Assembly: GCF_001514115.1 (NCBI RefSeq)
Contig: NZ_KQ948477.1
Coordinates: forward strand, 1-64,000
DNA from: Streptomyces olivochromogenes
GTDB taxonomy: Bacteria > Actinomycetota > Actinomycetes > Streptomycetales > Streptomycetaceae
Direction: 5' to 3'
Length of the DNA: 64,000 nt
Positions 35,767 through 43,672 of the stretch are shown in pieces (the first letter of the stretch is position 1; every line of letters starts with the position of its first letter). The position numbers and the translations under genes were made by a program. Under the pieces are notes generated by a model that was given only the letters and a program-made list of their open reading frames with translations, did no database searches and was not told where the DNA came from.

Positions 35767-36404
35767 TGTCATATCAGCCCAACGACCCCTACCTCGTACC
35801 GCAGACCGCCCCAGCCACGCTTTCACTGCCGCGACGCCGCATGCGGGACACCGCCCAGGGGACGTCCGTCCCGGCCGGCGCCGTCACCGGCCCGCAGGAC
35901 CAGCAGGCGACCGAACTGGCGCTGCGGTATGAGCTGCTCCAGCGCCTGGGCGTGCCCACTGCTGCCAGTCAGGAATTCGACGAGCTGGCCCGCGACATGG
36001 CCACGCAGGCCGGATTCCTGTACGGGTTCGTCAATCTTTTCCTGGAGGAGCAGACCTTCGTCGGACTGCACCAGCCGCCCGCGGACAGCGGGTACGTCAT
36101 CGTCGGCCGCACCATGAGCCGCGACCACGGCTGGTGCCCGGAGGTCGTGGCCCGCAAGAAGGCCCTCCCACTGCACGACGTGCACGCCAGTCCTCGCTTC
36201 AGCGGCAACCACGTGGTCGACGCGGTCGGGATCCGCTCCTACTTCGGCGCACCGCTCATCCACGACAGCGGGACCCTGCTGGGCACGGTGGGCATCATCG
36301 ACCCCGAGAAGCGGCCCCTGAGTGAGGCCCGGCGGGTGAGAGACATCGTCATCAACACCGGCGCCCAGGTGATGGACCGCATCGCCCACGCGCCCGTCCG
36401 CTAG
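35766..36404 (+). CDS. GAF-domain protein coupled to the conservon
   Basis: This 212-residue protein carries one GAF domain (~50-205). It includes RYELLQRLGVPTAASQEFDE, a GFVNLFLEEQTFVGLHQPP ligand-pocket segment, HGWCPEVVARKKALPLHDVH and YFGAPLIHDSGTLLGTVGII. GAF domains bind small molecules or cofactors. Its ATG overlaps the cvnD stop, so it is probably a sensory or effector partner of this conservon. Confidence 0.87.
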   Translation: MSYQPNDPYLVPQTAPATLSLPRRRMRDTAQGTSVPAGAVTGPQDQQATELALRYELLQRLGVPTAASQEFDELARDMATQAGFLYGFVNLFLEEQTFVGLHQPPADSGYVIVGRTMSRDHGWCPEVVARKKALPLHDVHASPRFSGNHVVDAVGIRSYFGAPLIHDSGTLLGTVGIIDPEKRPLSEARRVRDIVINTGAQVMDRIAHAPVR

Positions 36405-36491
36405 GCCCGTTCCACCACCCCCACCCGGGAGCCGCAGGCGATCCCCGGCCGCTCCACCGTGCGACCTTCACCCAGGGAGAGGGAGACGACC

Positions 36492-37745
36492 ATGCCCGCC
36501 ACACCCGCCACGCCGCCTCCGGCGCTGCATCCCTATCTCACCGCCCGCCACGAACTGCTGTGGGACGAGGCGGACGCCTTCGCGGCCGAGCACATCGCGC
36601 CGCGCGCCGTGCGCATGGAGGCCGCTCCGGGCAGGGTGGAGCGCAAGGTCGCCGATCTGATGGCCGCACGGGGCTGGTTCGCCGTCACCGTCCCGCCCGC
36701 CTTCGGTGGTCTGGGCGCCGGCCATGTGGCCAAGACGGTCCTGGTCCACCGCATCGCCTGCGTCTCGGCGGCTGCCGCGGCCATCCTGCAGGCCACCCTG
36801 ATCCCCGTCGGCGCCCTGTTGCACTTCGCCACTTATGAGCAGAAGGGCCGCTGGCTGCCGCGGGTGGCGGGCGGTTCACTTCTTTTGTCGATCGCCGTGA
36901 CCGAACCGCGGGCCGGCGGGCACATCGGCGGCATCGAGACCACCGCCGAGCGCGCCGGCAATCAGTGGGTGATCAACGGCAGCAAGGTTCACATCGGCAA
37001 CAGCCATCTCGCGGGAGCCCACCTCGTGGTCGCCCGAACCGCCGCGCCTGGCGTGCGTACCTCCGAGGCACTGACCGCGTTCATGGTCGAATCCGACCGC
37101 CACGGGCTCTCCGTCTCCGACCACCGCCCCGGTCTCGGCCTGCATGGCTTCTCCGCCGGCCGCCTCGACCTCGACCAGGTCCGCGTCCCCGCGGACAACG
37201 TGGTCGGAGGGATCGGCCAAGGGCTGAGCGTGGCCCAGAGCAGCAGCATCCTGTACGGCCGGCCCAACCTGGCCGCGGTCAGCCTCGGAATCCACGAGGC
37301 GGTCGTCGCCACCACGACTGCTCGCCTCAATGCACGCCCCCGCTACCGGGGCGCCCTGTCCGATCTGCCGGTCCTGCGGGACCGCATCGGTGACATGGAG
37401 GCCCGCCTGCGCGCCGGACGCATCCTGGCCTACCAGTCCGTGTACCTCCTCGACCAGGGCTTGTCCTGCGACGCCGACCTGATCAACGCGAAGTACCTGG
37501 GTCACCAATGGGCCATGACGTCAGCCCAGGACGCCATGGAACTGCACGGCGCCCAGGCCCTCGACCGCGACTACGTCCTCCAGCGCCTGTGGCGCGACAT
37601 CCAGCACACCTACCCACCGGCCGGAACCGGCGAAGTCCAGCGCATACGGCTGGCCGACGCCGCCTTCGACGAGGACCACATCCAGTGGTCCGAACGCCTT
37701 GCCGCCGAGGCGGCCTGGGCACGACCCGACCCTACGGCCGCATGA
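36492..37745 (+). CDS. Acyl-CoA dehydrogenase family flavoprotein
   Basis: This 417-residue protein follows the ACAD fold. An N-terminal helical domain ends near MAARGWFAVTVPPAFGGLG, the middle domain has IAVTEPRAGGHIGGIETTAE and WVINGSKVHIGNSHLAG, and the C-terminal domain ends with DAMELHGAQALDRDYVLQRL. It should bind FAD and oxidise an acyl-CoA or a related thioester. The usual catalytic Glu position is not obvious to me. It follows the GAF gene by 87 bp on the same strand; whether it is a conservon target or a separate biosynthetic gene is open. ATG 36492 follows GGGAGAGGGAG. Confidence 0.88.
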   Translation: MPATPATPPPALHPYLTARHELLWDEADAFAAEHIAPRAVRMEAAPGRVERKVADLMAARGWFAVTVPPAFGGLGAGHVAKTVLVHRIACVSAAAAAILQATLIPVGALLHFATYEQKGRWLPRVAGGSLLLSIAVTEPRAGGHIGGIETTAERAGNQWVINGSKVHIGNSHLAGAHLVVARTAAPGVRTSEALTAFMVESDRHGLSVSDHRPGLGLHGFSAGRLDLDQVRVPADNVVGGIGQGLSVAQSSSILYGRPNLAAVSLGIHEAVVATTTARLNARPRYRGALSDLPVLRDRIGDMEARLRAGRILAYQSVYLLDQGLSCDADLINAKYLGHQWAMTSAQDAMELHGAQALDRDYVLQRLWRDIQHTYPPAGTGEVQRIRLADAAFDEDHIQWSERLAAEAAWARPDPTAA

Positions 37746-37748
37746 GCC

Positions 37749-37790
37749 CCCGTGCGCGGCACCCCGTGAATCCAGACCGCCGCGCACGGG
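37749..37790 (+). terminator. 12-bp-stem hairpin after the acyl-CoA dehydrogenase gene
   Basis: CCCGTGCGCGGC at 37749-37760 pairs exactly with GCCGCGCACGGG at 37779-37790 across an 18-base loop. A second stem, GTGCCGCCGG with CCGGCGGCAC, follows within 50 bp. Together they look like a terminator separating the conservon unit from the following genes. Confidence 0.6.
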
Positions 37791-37872
37791 CCCGTGCCGC
37801 CGGCCCCCGTCCCCCGCGAGGACCGGCGGCACCCCTCCCGGTGAACGTCCACCCAGCCGAGAAAGAGACACC

Positions 37873-38364
37873 GTGACTCCGCCCGTGACGACCAGCGCAC
37901 CGATCACACCCCTGACGCCGACACTGCAGCGCGTCGCCCAGCACCTCGCGAACCCCCTCACCCCCCAAGAGATCGCCACGAAGACCGGACTGTCCGCCGT
38001 TACCGTCCGCCAGTACGTCCGAGACATCCGCGAGAGCCTCCACTGCCCGCCCCGCTGCAAGCCCCCGGTGATCGTGCACCGCCTGTTCGCTCTCCAGCAG
38101 GTGGCTCCGCCGACGGCGGACAGTCCAACGCCGGAGCTCGGCTCGGAGCAACTGCTGCTGCTCCGAGCCGTCGCTGAGCACAGCGATGCCCGCGACATCG
38201 CCGTCGCCGCCAAGATCGCCCCGGCCGACCTGCGCGCCGCGCTCGACCAGCTCCTCGCCGACACGGGCGCACGGGACACCACCCAGCTGGTGATCCTCGC
38301 TCACGGCTGGAAACTGCTTACGGCCGAGCCGGCCCACGCGACGCGGAGCGGAGCGAGCCAGTGA
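37873..38364 (+). CDS. Helix-turn-helix regulator-like protein
   Basis: This 163-residue protein has a LuxR/sigma-4-like helix-turn-helix near residues 25-50 (LTPQEIATKTGLSAVTVRQY) followed by a conserved-looking segment PPRCKPPVIVHRLFALQQVA. The second half resembles another small winged-helix (RDIAVAAKIAPADLRAALDQ). It may control the adjacent genes. GTG at 37873 follows AAAGAGA. Its stop overlaps the next gene's GTG (GTGA). Confidence 0.65.
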   Translation: MTPPVTTSAPITPLTPTLQRVAQHLANPLTPQEIATKTGLSAVTVRQYVRDIRESLHCPPRCKPPVIVHRLFALQQVAPPTADSPTPELGSEQLLLLRAVAEHSDARDIAVAAKIAPADLRAALDQLLADTGARDTTQLVILAHGWKLLTAEPAHATRSGASQ

Positions 38365-39011
38365 GCAGGCCCCCGACTCCCATGGCCCGCAAGGAGCGAC
38401 CGGCTGCGGCGTCGTTCACTCCGGCGCCCCTGGTCGCCATATACGAGATGCGCACGTTACGCACGGACGCCGAACGCGAGGAAGCTGCCGCCCTCGTTCA
38501 GGACCGCCAGCGCTGGCTCACCATGCGCAGCCTGCCGGTGCCCGCTCGAGCTGACATCCCGGATCTCTTCCGCGACCCGCAGGCACAACCGGCCGGGCTG
38601 TTCGAGGACGGGAAGCTGCTGGCCTGCATGATCCCGCAGCCTGACCCCGACCTCGGATGGGGCCAGGGCCCGTGTCTCTTCCTGGGCTGCGTCCACACCC
38701 TGCCCGACCATCCCGACGACATCACCCGGCTGATCACCCTCTGGGCCTCCGACTTCGCCGCCCGGCTCGACCTCCCGCTCGTACGGACCGAGGCACTGGC
38801 CCGGCACGCCCTCGAAGCCGAACCCGTGGCCGCCCTTCTGCTTCGGCTCACCGACATGGGCTGGGATGTACGGGGTTCCGGCACAGGACGAGAGGGTGAC
38901 CGAGTCGCCCGCCTCGAACTCGCCGCCGAGCGCCGGTCCGGGCTGAGCGCACTGATCGGCTGTCGCGTCCACGAGCCGCAGGCAGCCCCGAGCGATCGGA
39001 ACAGCGCGTGA
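38361..39011 (+). CDS. Unknown protein, weakly acetyltransferase-like
   Basis: This 216-residue soluble protein is coupled by overlap to both neighbours. A central stretch (GLFEDGKLLACMIPQPDPDL, then GPCLFLGCVHTLPDHPDDI) has the beta-strand pattern of GNAT N-acetyltransferases, but I see no convincing acetyl-CoA loop. It contains one TTA codon (38457-38459, after MRT), suggesting bldA-dependent translation. The assignment is tentative. Confidence 0.5.
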   Translation: MSRPPTPMARKERPAAASFTPAPLVAIYEMRTLRTDAEREEAAALVQDRQRWLTMRSLPVPARADIPDLFRDPQAQPAGLFEDGKLLACMIPQPDPDLGWGQGPCLFLGCVHTLPDHPDDITRLITLWASDFAARLDLPLVRTEALARHALEAEPVAALLLRLTDMGWDVRGSGTGREGDRVARLELAAERRSGLSALIGCRVHEPQAAPSDRNSA

Positions 39012-39583
39012 TGACCGCCGGCCCCCAGCGGCCCGACCTCGCCCGCGAGCTGATCGCCCGCGCAGCGGACTCGGCCGCGCACCGGGCCAAACGAGTGCGC
39101 AACCAGCTCGATGCCGTCCAACTCGGCCAGGGCCGGCATGCCGACCACGCCAACACCAAGGTGCTGCGCCGCATCCTGGCCGAGCACGACTGGCCCGGCC
39201 ACCTCCTCGTCGGCCCTGCCGCCGCTCGCGCCGCTTGGAGCATCGCCCTTCACAGCGACGACGAACCCGACTTCCAGCGCGCCGCCACCACCCTGCTCGA
39301 GCGCGCGGTCCAGGCCGACGATGCACTCATCCAGCACTGGGCGCACCTGCACGACCGCGCCCTGATCAACAGCGGGCACGACCAGGAGTACGGAACACAG
39401 CTCCTCCTGCGCGCGGACGGCGTCGAGCTGTGCCCGCTGCGCGTGCCGGGATCACTGGACCAGCGAAGGGCCACCGTCGGACTGCCACCGATCGCCGTCG
39501 CTCTGAGGACAGTGCGCCGCCGGTACACCCCTGACGGCTCCGCCGGTGACGCCCCGACCGTCGTGCTCGCGGGGGCCGCATGA
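39008..39583 (+). CDS. DUF6624-family protein
   Basis: This 191-residue protein resembles DUF6624. RPDLARELIARAADSAAHRA starts it, then LAEHDWPGHLLVGPAAARAA, WSIALHSDDEPDFQRAATTL and YLTDR-like LHDRALINSGHDQEYGTQLL. The family is found in actinomycetes and has no assigned activity. The start overlaps the previous stop (ATGA). It is upstream of the lanthipeptide genes on the same strand. Confidence 0.7.
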   Translation: MMTAGPQRPDLARELIARAADSAAHRAKRVRNQLDAVQLGQGRHADHANTKVLRRILAEHDWPGHLLVGPAAARAAWSIALHSDDEPDFQRAATTLLERAVQADDALIQHWAHLHDRALINSGHDQEYGTQLLLRADGVELCPLRVPGSLDQRRATVGLPPIAVALRTVRRRYTPDGSAGDAPTVVLAGAA

Positions 39584-39657
39584 GGAAGCGGAGCCCCTGC
39601 ATCTCCACCAGCCGGACGCCCGGCCACAACCCCGCTTTACGAAAGGAACGTTGACGT

Positions 39658-40125
39658 ATGAAGCTCACCACCGCCGTCCTCGCTACCGGTGCAGTCCTCT
39701 CCCTCACCACCGCCGTGGTCGGAGCCGCCCGGCTCAGGCAGGACGCGCGGCACCAGGCCGAGCGGAACGAGGCGGTCGTCGCCCGGAACCAGCTCGACTG
39801 GCTGGCGCAGATGTCCACCAACGCCGACCTCGCCAAGCTGTGGAAGCCCGAGGACATGGACGTCGAGGAGTACATGCAGCTGCTGAAGGCCAACCAGCTC
39901 ATCTGCACACTCAGCCTGCGCGACCGCCTCGGCTTCGTCCGCGACGGGCATCTGCCGTTCTTCGCCTCGATGGTCATGAGCAGTGACGTCTGCCGACGCT
40001 ACTGGCACCGATTCGGCGACCTCCGCGCCCGGGAGGCCGAGGGAAACGAGCGGGCCGAGCACTTCACCAGGGTGCTGGACCAGGCCGCGAAGAACCACCC
40101 GCAGGCGCAGCCCGCAGCAGCCTGA
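39658..40125 (+). CDS. DUF6082-family protein preceding the FxLD lanthipeptide genes
   Basis: This 155-residue protein has an N-terminal hydrophobic segment (LTTAVLATGAVLSLTTAVVG) that could be a membrane anchor, then QLDWLAQMSTNADLAKLWKP, LLKANQLICTLSLRDRLGFV and SSDVCRRYWHRFGDLRAREA. I recognise it as DUF6082, often seen beside actinomycete RiPP loci. No catalytic motif is visible. AAAGGA lies 11 bases upstream of the ATG. A role in export or immunity of the peptide is speculation from position only. Confidence 0.75.
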   Translation: MKLTTAVLATGAVLSLTTAVVGAARLRQDARHQAERNEAVVARNQLDWLAQMSTNADLAKLWKPEDMDVEEYMQLLKANQLICTLSLRDRLGFVRDGHLPFFASMVMSSDVCRRYWHRFGDLRAREAEGNERAEHFTRVLDQAAKNHPQAQPAAA

Positions 40126-40250
40126 CGGCACCACACACCCCCAGGCGCCACGGCACAGGCGACTTCGCCGGCCACCGCCGTCTGGCAGCAAGCTCCGGGA
40201 CCCGACCGGGCCCCGGTACCCGCACCATCCACCACCCCTAGGAGGCATGC

Positions 40251-40436
40251 ATGACCGCCATCCAGGCCGAGAGGCCGGCCGCTCCCGCGCAGGCGGACCT
40301 CGTGAAGACCGACGCCGACCCGTTCGGGCTCGACATCACCTTCATCGAGGGCACGCCGGCGACCGAGACGGTCCTGATGTGCAGCACGGGCGACACCTGC
40401 GGCAGCTCCTGCCCCAGCGCCTGCACCACCTCGTAA
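40251..40436 (+). CDS. FxLD-family lanthipeptide precursor
   Basis: This 61-residue precursor has a leader with the family motif DPFGLDITFIEG (F25-G-L-D28) and a short C-terminal core with four cysteines (C44, C50, C54, C58) among Ser/Thr residues: LMCSTGDTCGSSCPSACTTS. This is the FxLD lanthipeptide pattern. Up to four (methyl)lanthionine rings are possible from S/T at 45, 46, 49, 52, 53, 56, 59-61. Asp48 lies between C44 and C50 and is the likely site for the isoaspartyl-type methyltransferase encoded downstream. AGGAGG lies five bases upstream. No GG-type leader cleavage site is obvious. Confidence 0.92.
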   Translation: MTAIQAERPAAPAQADLVKTDADPFGLDITFIEGTPATETVLMCSTGDTCGSSCPSACTTS

Positions 40437-40455
40437 GCCGGGCCACCCCGGCAGC

Positions 40456-40489
40456 GCGGGCCGGACGGGGCTCTCCCCGTCCGGCCCGC
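40456..40489 (+). terminator. Strong hairpin between the precursor and lanB genes (attenuator-like)
   Basis: GCGGGCCGGACGGGG (40456-40470) is followed by CTCT and its exact 15-base complement (40475-40489), 20 bp after the precursor stop. There is no U-rich tail, so partial termination or mRNA stabilisation is expected. This would yield more precursor than enzyme message. Confidence 0.7.
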
Positions 40490-40525
40490 CCCCGCCCGTC
40501 ACGCCAGAAGATGAGGAGAGCGCTG

Positions 40526-42568
40526 ATGACACGGCAACGGCCTAGCCTGTACCAGGGTGCGGGGCAGGCCATGCTGCGCGCCGCGGCGCACACGACAGAG
40601 CCCACCATGCCGCCCTGGCCGGCATCCACGGCGCCCGTGGAGCAGTGGCGCGCGTGGCTGAACACGGTGTGGTCTGACACCGACTTTCGCCGGACCGTGT
40701 CGCAGGCGAGCCCGCACCTCGTCGAGCAGGTGCAGGCCATCATCGACGGCCGCACGCCGAAGGTACGCCGGGTGCGCCGGGCAGCGCTGGCCACCGCCCG
40801 CTACGCGATCCGCTACGCCCGCCGCTCCACCCCCTACGGCCTGTTCGCCGGTGTTGCCCCGCTCGGCTTCGACCAGGCAACATCCGTGCGCTTCGGCGAG
40901 GAACACCAGGCCGTCACCCGCCCCGACCCGGTCGAGCTCGACGAGATGCTCAGTGCCTGGGAGAGCGACGCCGCGCGCATGGCCGACGCCGAGGTCTGCG
41001 TCAACACCCTTATCCGGCAGCGCGACCAGCACATCCACGTGCCGTCCGAGGGCGACGCCGAGTTCCGCCTCGCCCTCAGCCCCGCGCTGCGTCTCGTACT
41101 CGACCTGGCCCGATCCCCAATCGCGTATCGCCAGTTGGCCGACAAACTGGCTGCGGAGTTCCCCGCCGTGAGCGACACGGCGCGCGACCGGCTTCTCGGT
41201 GAACTGTTGCGGGTGCGGCTGCTGCGCTCCTCGCTGCGCGCGCCCGCCACCATCGCCGAGCCCGCCAGCGTCTTACCGCCTGCGGCGCACACCCAGGCAG
41301 CCAGCCTGCGGGCAGCGTACGACCTGCGGCTGGACGCCGACGTGCGGCTGCCCGAGCAGGTGCTGACCGAAGCGGAGACCGCGGCGACCATCCTGGCCCG
41401 CCTGGTCACCCATCCGAACGGGACACCGACCTGGCGCCGGTGGATCGAGCAGTTCACCGAGCACTACGGCGAGAACAACAACGTGCCGGTGGAGGCAGCA
41501 ACAGATCCCAACCGAGGCGTCGGCTTCCCAGCAGGGTTCGTCACGGCGAGCGAACCGCCCCGGCCGATGTCCAGGCGCGACCGCCTGCTGCTGGAGCTGG
41601 CCGGCACCGCCGCCGCCGCCGAAGGCAGCCGCACCATCGCGCTGACCGGGGCGATGATCGAGGAACTGGAAGCAGCGGCCGGCGACAAGCCCCAAGACCT
41701 GGCGCCCCACCTCGAACTGGCCGCACAGGTCCACGCCTCCTCCGTCCAGGCCCTGGACCGAGGCGACTTCCGGCTGCGCGTTCTGACCGTCTCCCGCTCG
41801 GCCGGATCGATGACCGGACGGTTCTGGCACCTCCTGCCCGGCAACGAGGCGACGTACGCGAACCTGCCCACCGTCGATCCGGAGGCGGAACTCGCGCAGC
41901 TCTCCTTCCACGCCGGGCGGGTGCCGGCCGACCTGCTCACCCGCGCGCCGCAGGCCCTGCCCCGCGTCGTCAGCGTCGGCGAATTCCGCCACTCCGAACC
42001 GCACGTCCTCTTCCCTCGCGACCTCTCGGTCACCGTCACCGACGGCCGTCCCCAGCTGGTGGAGTCCGCGACGGGCAAGCGACTGGAATTGCTGGCCCCC
42101 ACCGCCATCAACTTCCTGTGGAACAACTACACCCCGCCGATGGCCCGCTTCCTCGGCGAGATCAGCCGGGCCGCGTCCCCGCAGGTGACCTGGTTCGACT
42201 GGGGCGCCGCCTGGACCCTGCCCTTCACCCCGGCCCTCACCTACCGGCGCACCATCCTCACCACCGCCCGGTGGAAGATCCGCAGCCGCACGCTGCCCGC
42301 CCGCACCGCCCCACTCCAGCAGTGGGCGGACCAACTCCACGCCTGGCGTGCCCGGTTCCGGGTGCCGGAGCGGGTCCTGCTCGCCGAGGACGACCAGCAG
42401 CTGCCCCTCGACCTCACCCGCGACGTCGACCTGGACCTCCTGCGCGCGCACCTGGACGCCAACCCCTTCGGCATCGCCACGCTGCACGACGCGCCCCCGC
42501 CGGACGCCGACGGGTGGATCGGCGGCCGGTCCCACAGCATCGTCGTCCCCCTGGCCAGGCGCTCATGA
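40526..42568 (+). CDS. Lantibiotic dehydratase, glutamylation (LanB N-terminal) protein
   Basis: This 680-residue protein carries the Lant_dehydr_N domain of split class I LanB enzymes. The hallmark RYARRSTPYGLFAGVAPLGF lies near residue ~95, and LEAAAGDKPQDLAPHLELAA and FLWNNYTPPMARFLGEISRA come later. It should glutamylate Ser/Thr of the precursor with glutamyl-tRNA. The elimination domain is absent here and is found in the gene at 43673. ATG 40526 follows GAGGAGAG; the longer frame from 39983 overlaps the DUF6082 and precursor genes and is spurious. It contains a TTA codon at 41273-41275. Its stop overlaps lanC (ATGA). Confidence 0.92.
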   Translation: MTRQRPSLYQGAGQAMLRAAAHTTEPTMPPWPASTAPVEQWRAWLNTVWSDTDFRRTVSQASPHLVEQVQAIIDGRTPKVRRVRRAALATARYAIRYARRSTPYGLFAGVAPLGFDQATSVRFGEEHQAVTRPDPVELDEMLSAWESDAARMADAEVCVNTLIRQRDQHIHVPSEGDAEFRLALSPALRLVLDLARSPIAYRQLADKLAAEFPAVSDTARDRLLGELLRVRLLRSSLRAPATIAEPASVLPPAAHTQAASLRAAYDLRLDADVRLPEQVLTEAETAATILARLVTHPNGTPTWRRWIEQFTEHYGENNNVPVEAATDPNRGVGFPAGFVTASEPPRPMSRRDRLLLELAGTAAAAEGSRTIALTGAMIEELEAAAGDKPQDLAPHLELAAQVHASSVQALDRGDFRLRVLTVSRSAGSMTGRFWHLLPGNEATYANLPTVDPEAELAQLSFHAGRVPADLLTRAPQALPRVVSVGEFRHSEPHVLFPRDLSVTVTDGRPQLVESATGKRLELLAPTAINFLWNNYTPPMARFLGEISRAASPQVTWFDWGAAWTLPFTPALTYRRTILTTARWKIRSRTLPARTAPLQQWADQLHAWRARFRVPERVLLAEDDQQLPLDLTRDVDLDLLRAHLDANPFGIATLHDAPPPDADGWIGGRSHSIVVPLARRS

Positions 42569-43635
42569 CCACGACGACCGTGCCCCGTACGCAGGACCTG
42601 TCCGAGGGCGCTCTGGGGATGGCCCTGCTCGACGTCGAGTGCCGTGACCTGTCCACCGCCCGCCGCCACCTCACCCAGGCCACCGTCCGGGGCGTCAGCA
42701 CCGGCAGCAACGCCAGCCTCTTCCACGGCGCACCCGCCCTGGAATTCGTTCTGGCCCGCGCCCACGGGGCCAGCGACGACGTCCGCGCGGCCGTCGACCG
42801 CGTCGTGGACGCCCGGCTCGCCGCCGCCCACCGCCGTCATGCGGCCGGCGCTCTGCCCCACCTCGCCGAGTGGGACCTCATCCGCGGCATGACCGGGCTC
42901 GCCGCACTGCTGTTGTCCCGCCGCCCGATCGCGACCCGGCTGCCCGACGTGCTCGCCTGTCTCGTCGCGCTCGCACACCCCGCCCGCGGTGAAGGCCGGA
43001 TCCTGCCCGGGTGGTGGTCGCCGGTCGGCCCCGACGGGAAGGAGATGACCGGCGGACACGGCAACAACGGCATGGCCCACGGCATCGCGGGGCCCCTGGC
43101 CGTGCTCTCCCTCGCCCTGCGCGCCGGAGTCAGCGTCCCCGGACAGGAGGAGGCCGTCGGCACATTCGCCACCTGGCTCGACCGGCACGGCACCCACTAC
43201 TGGTCCACCGAAGCACACCTGGACGCCGACCAGCCGCCCGAGGCGGAACCGGCTCGCCAGTCCTGGTGCTACGGCCAGCCCGGCATCGCCCGCGCCCAAC
43301 AGCTCGCCGCGCTCGCCCTCGGCGACCCCGCACGGCGCCAAGCGGCTGAGGACACCGTCGAAGCCATCCTGACCGACCCTCTGCGGCTCGCCCGCATCAC
43401 CGACTCGACCCTCTGCCACGGCTGGGCCGGCCTGCTGACCCTCACCCGCGCGGTCGCCGCCGACAGCACCGCTCCCGCACGCTTCACCCCCATCGTCCAG
43501 GACGTGTACCGACGGCTGGCCGCCGACTGGGAGCACCTGCCCAAACCCGGATTCATGGAAGGCCGCGCCGGAGCCCAACTCGCTCTGAACGCCACCGACA
43601 CCACCGGGTGGACCCGCGTCCTCCTGCTCACCTGA
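42565..43635 (+). CDS. Lanthionine synthetase C-family cyclase
   Basis: This 356-residue LanC has all zinc ligands in context: cysteine in QSWCYGQPGIARAQQ, and cysteine and histidine in STLCHGWAGLLTLTRAV. The active-site histidine region is GNNGMAHGIAGPLAVLSLAL. It adds cysteine thiols to dehydroamino acids of the precursor to form lanthionine rings. It overlaps the dehydratase gene by four bases and is followed 37 bp later by the fused elimination/methyltransferase gene. Confidence 0.94.
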   Translation: MTTTTVPRTQDLSEGALGMALLDVECRDLSTARRHLTQATVRGVSTGSNASLFHGAPALEFVLARAHGASDDVRAAVDRVVDARLAAAHRRHAAGALPHLAEWDLIRGMTGLAALLLSRRPIATRLPDVLACLVALAHPARGEGRILPGWWSPVGPDGKEMTGGHGNNGMAHGIAGPLAVLSLALRAGVSVPGQEEAVGTFATWLDRHGTHYWSTEAHLDADQPPEAEPARQSWCYGQPGIARAQQLAALALGDPARRQAAEDTVEAILTDPLRLARITDSTLCHGWAGLLTLTRAVAADSTAPARFTPIVQDVYRRLAADWEHLPKPGFMEGRAGAQLALNATDTTGWTRVLLLT

Positions 43636-43672
43636 CCTCGCCCCCCGCCGCCTCGCAAGGAGTTCCCTCCTC

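Noticed and set aside
39983..40525. N-terminal extension of the LanB frame over the precursor gene
   Set aside because: The codons are a proline/arginine-rich out-of-frame reading of the DUF6082 and precursor genes; the start at 40526 has a good ribosome binding site.
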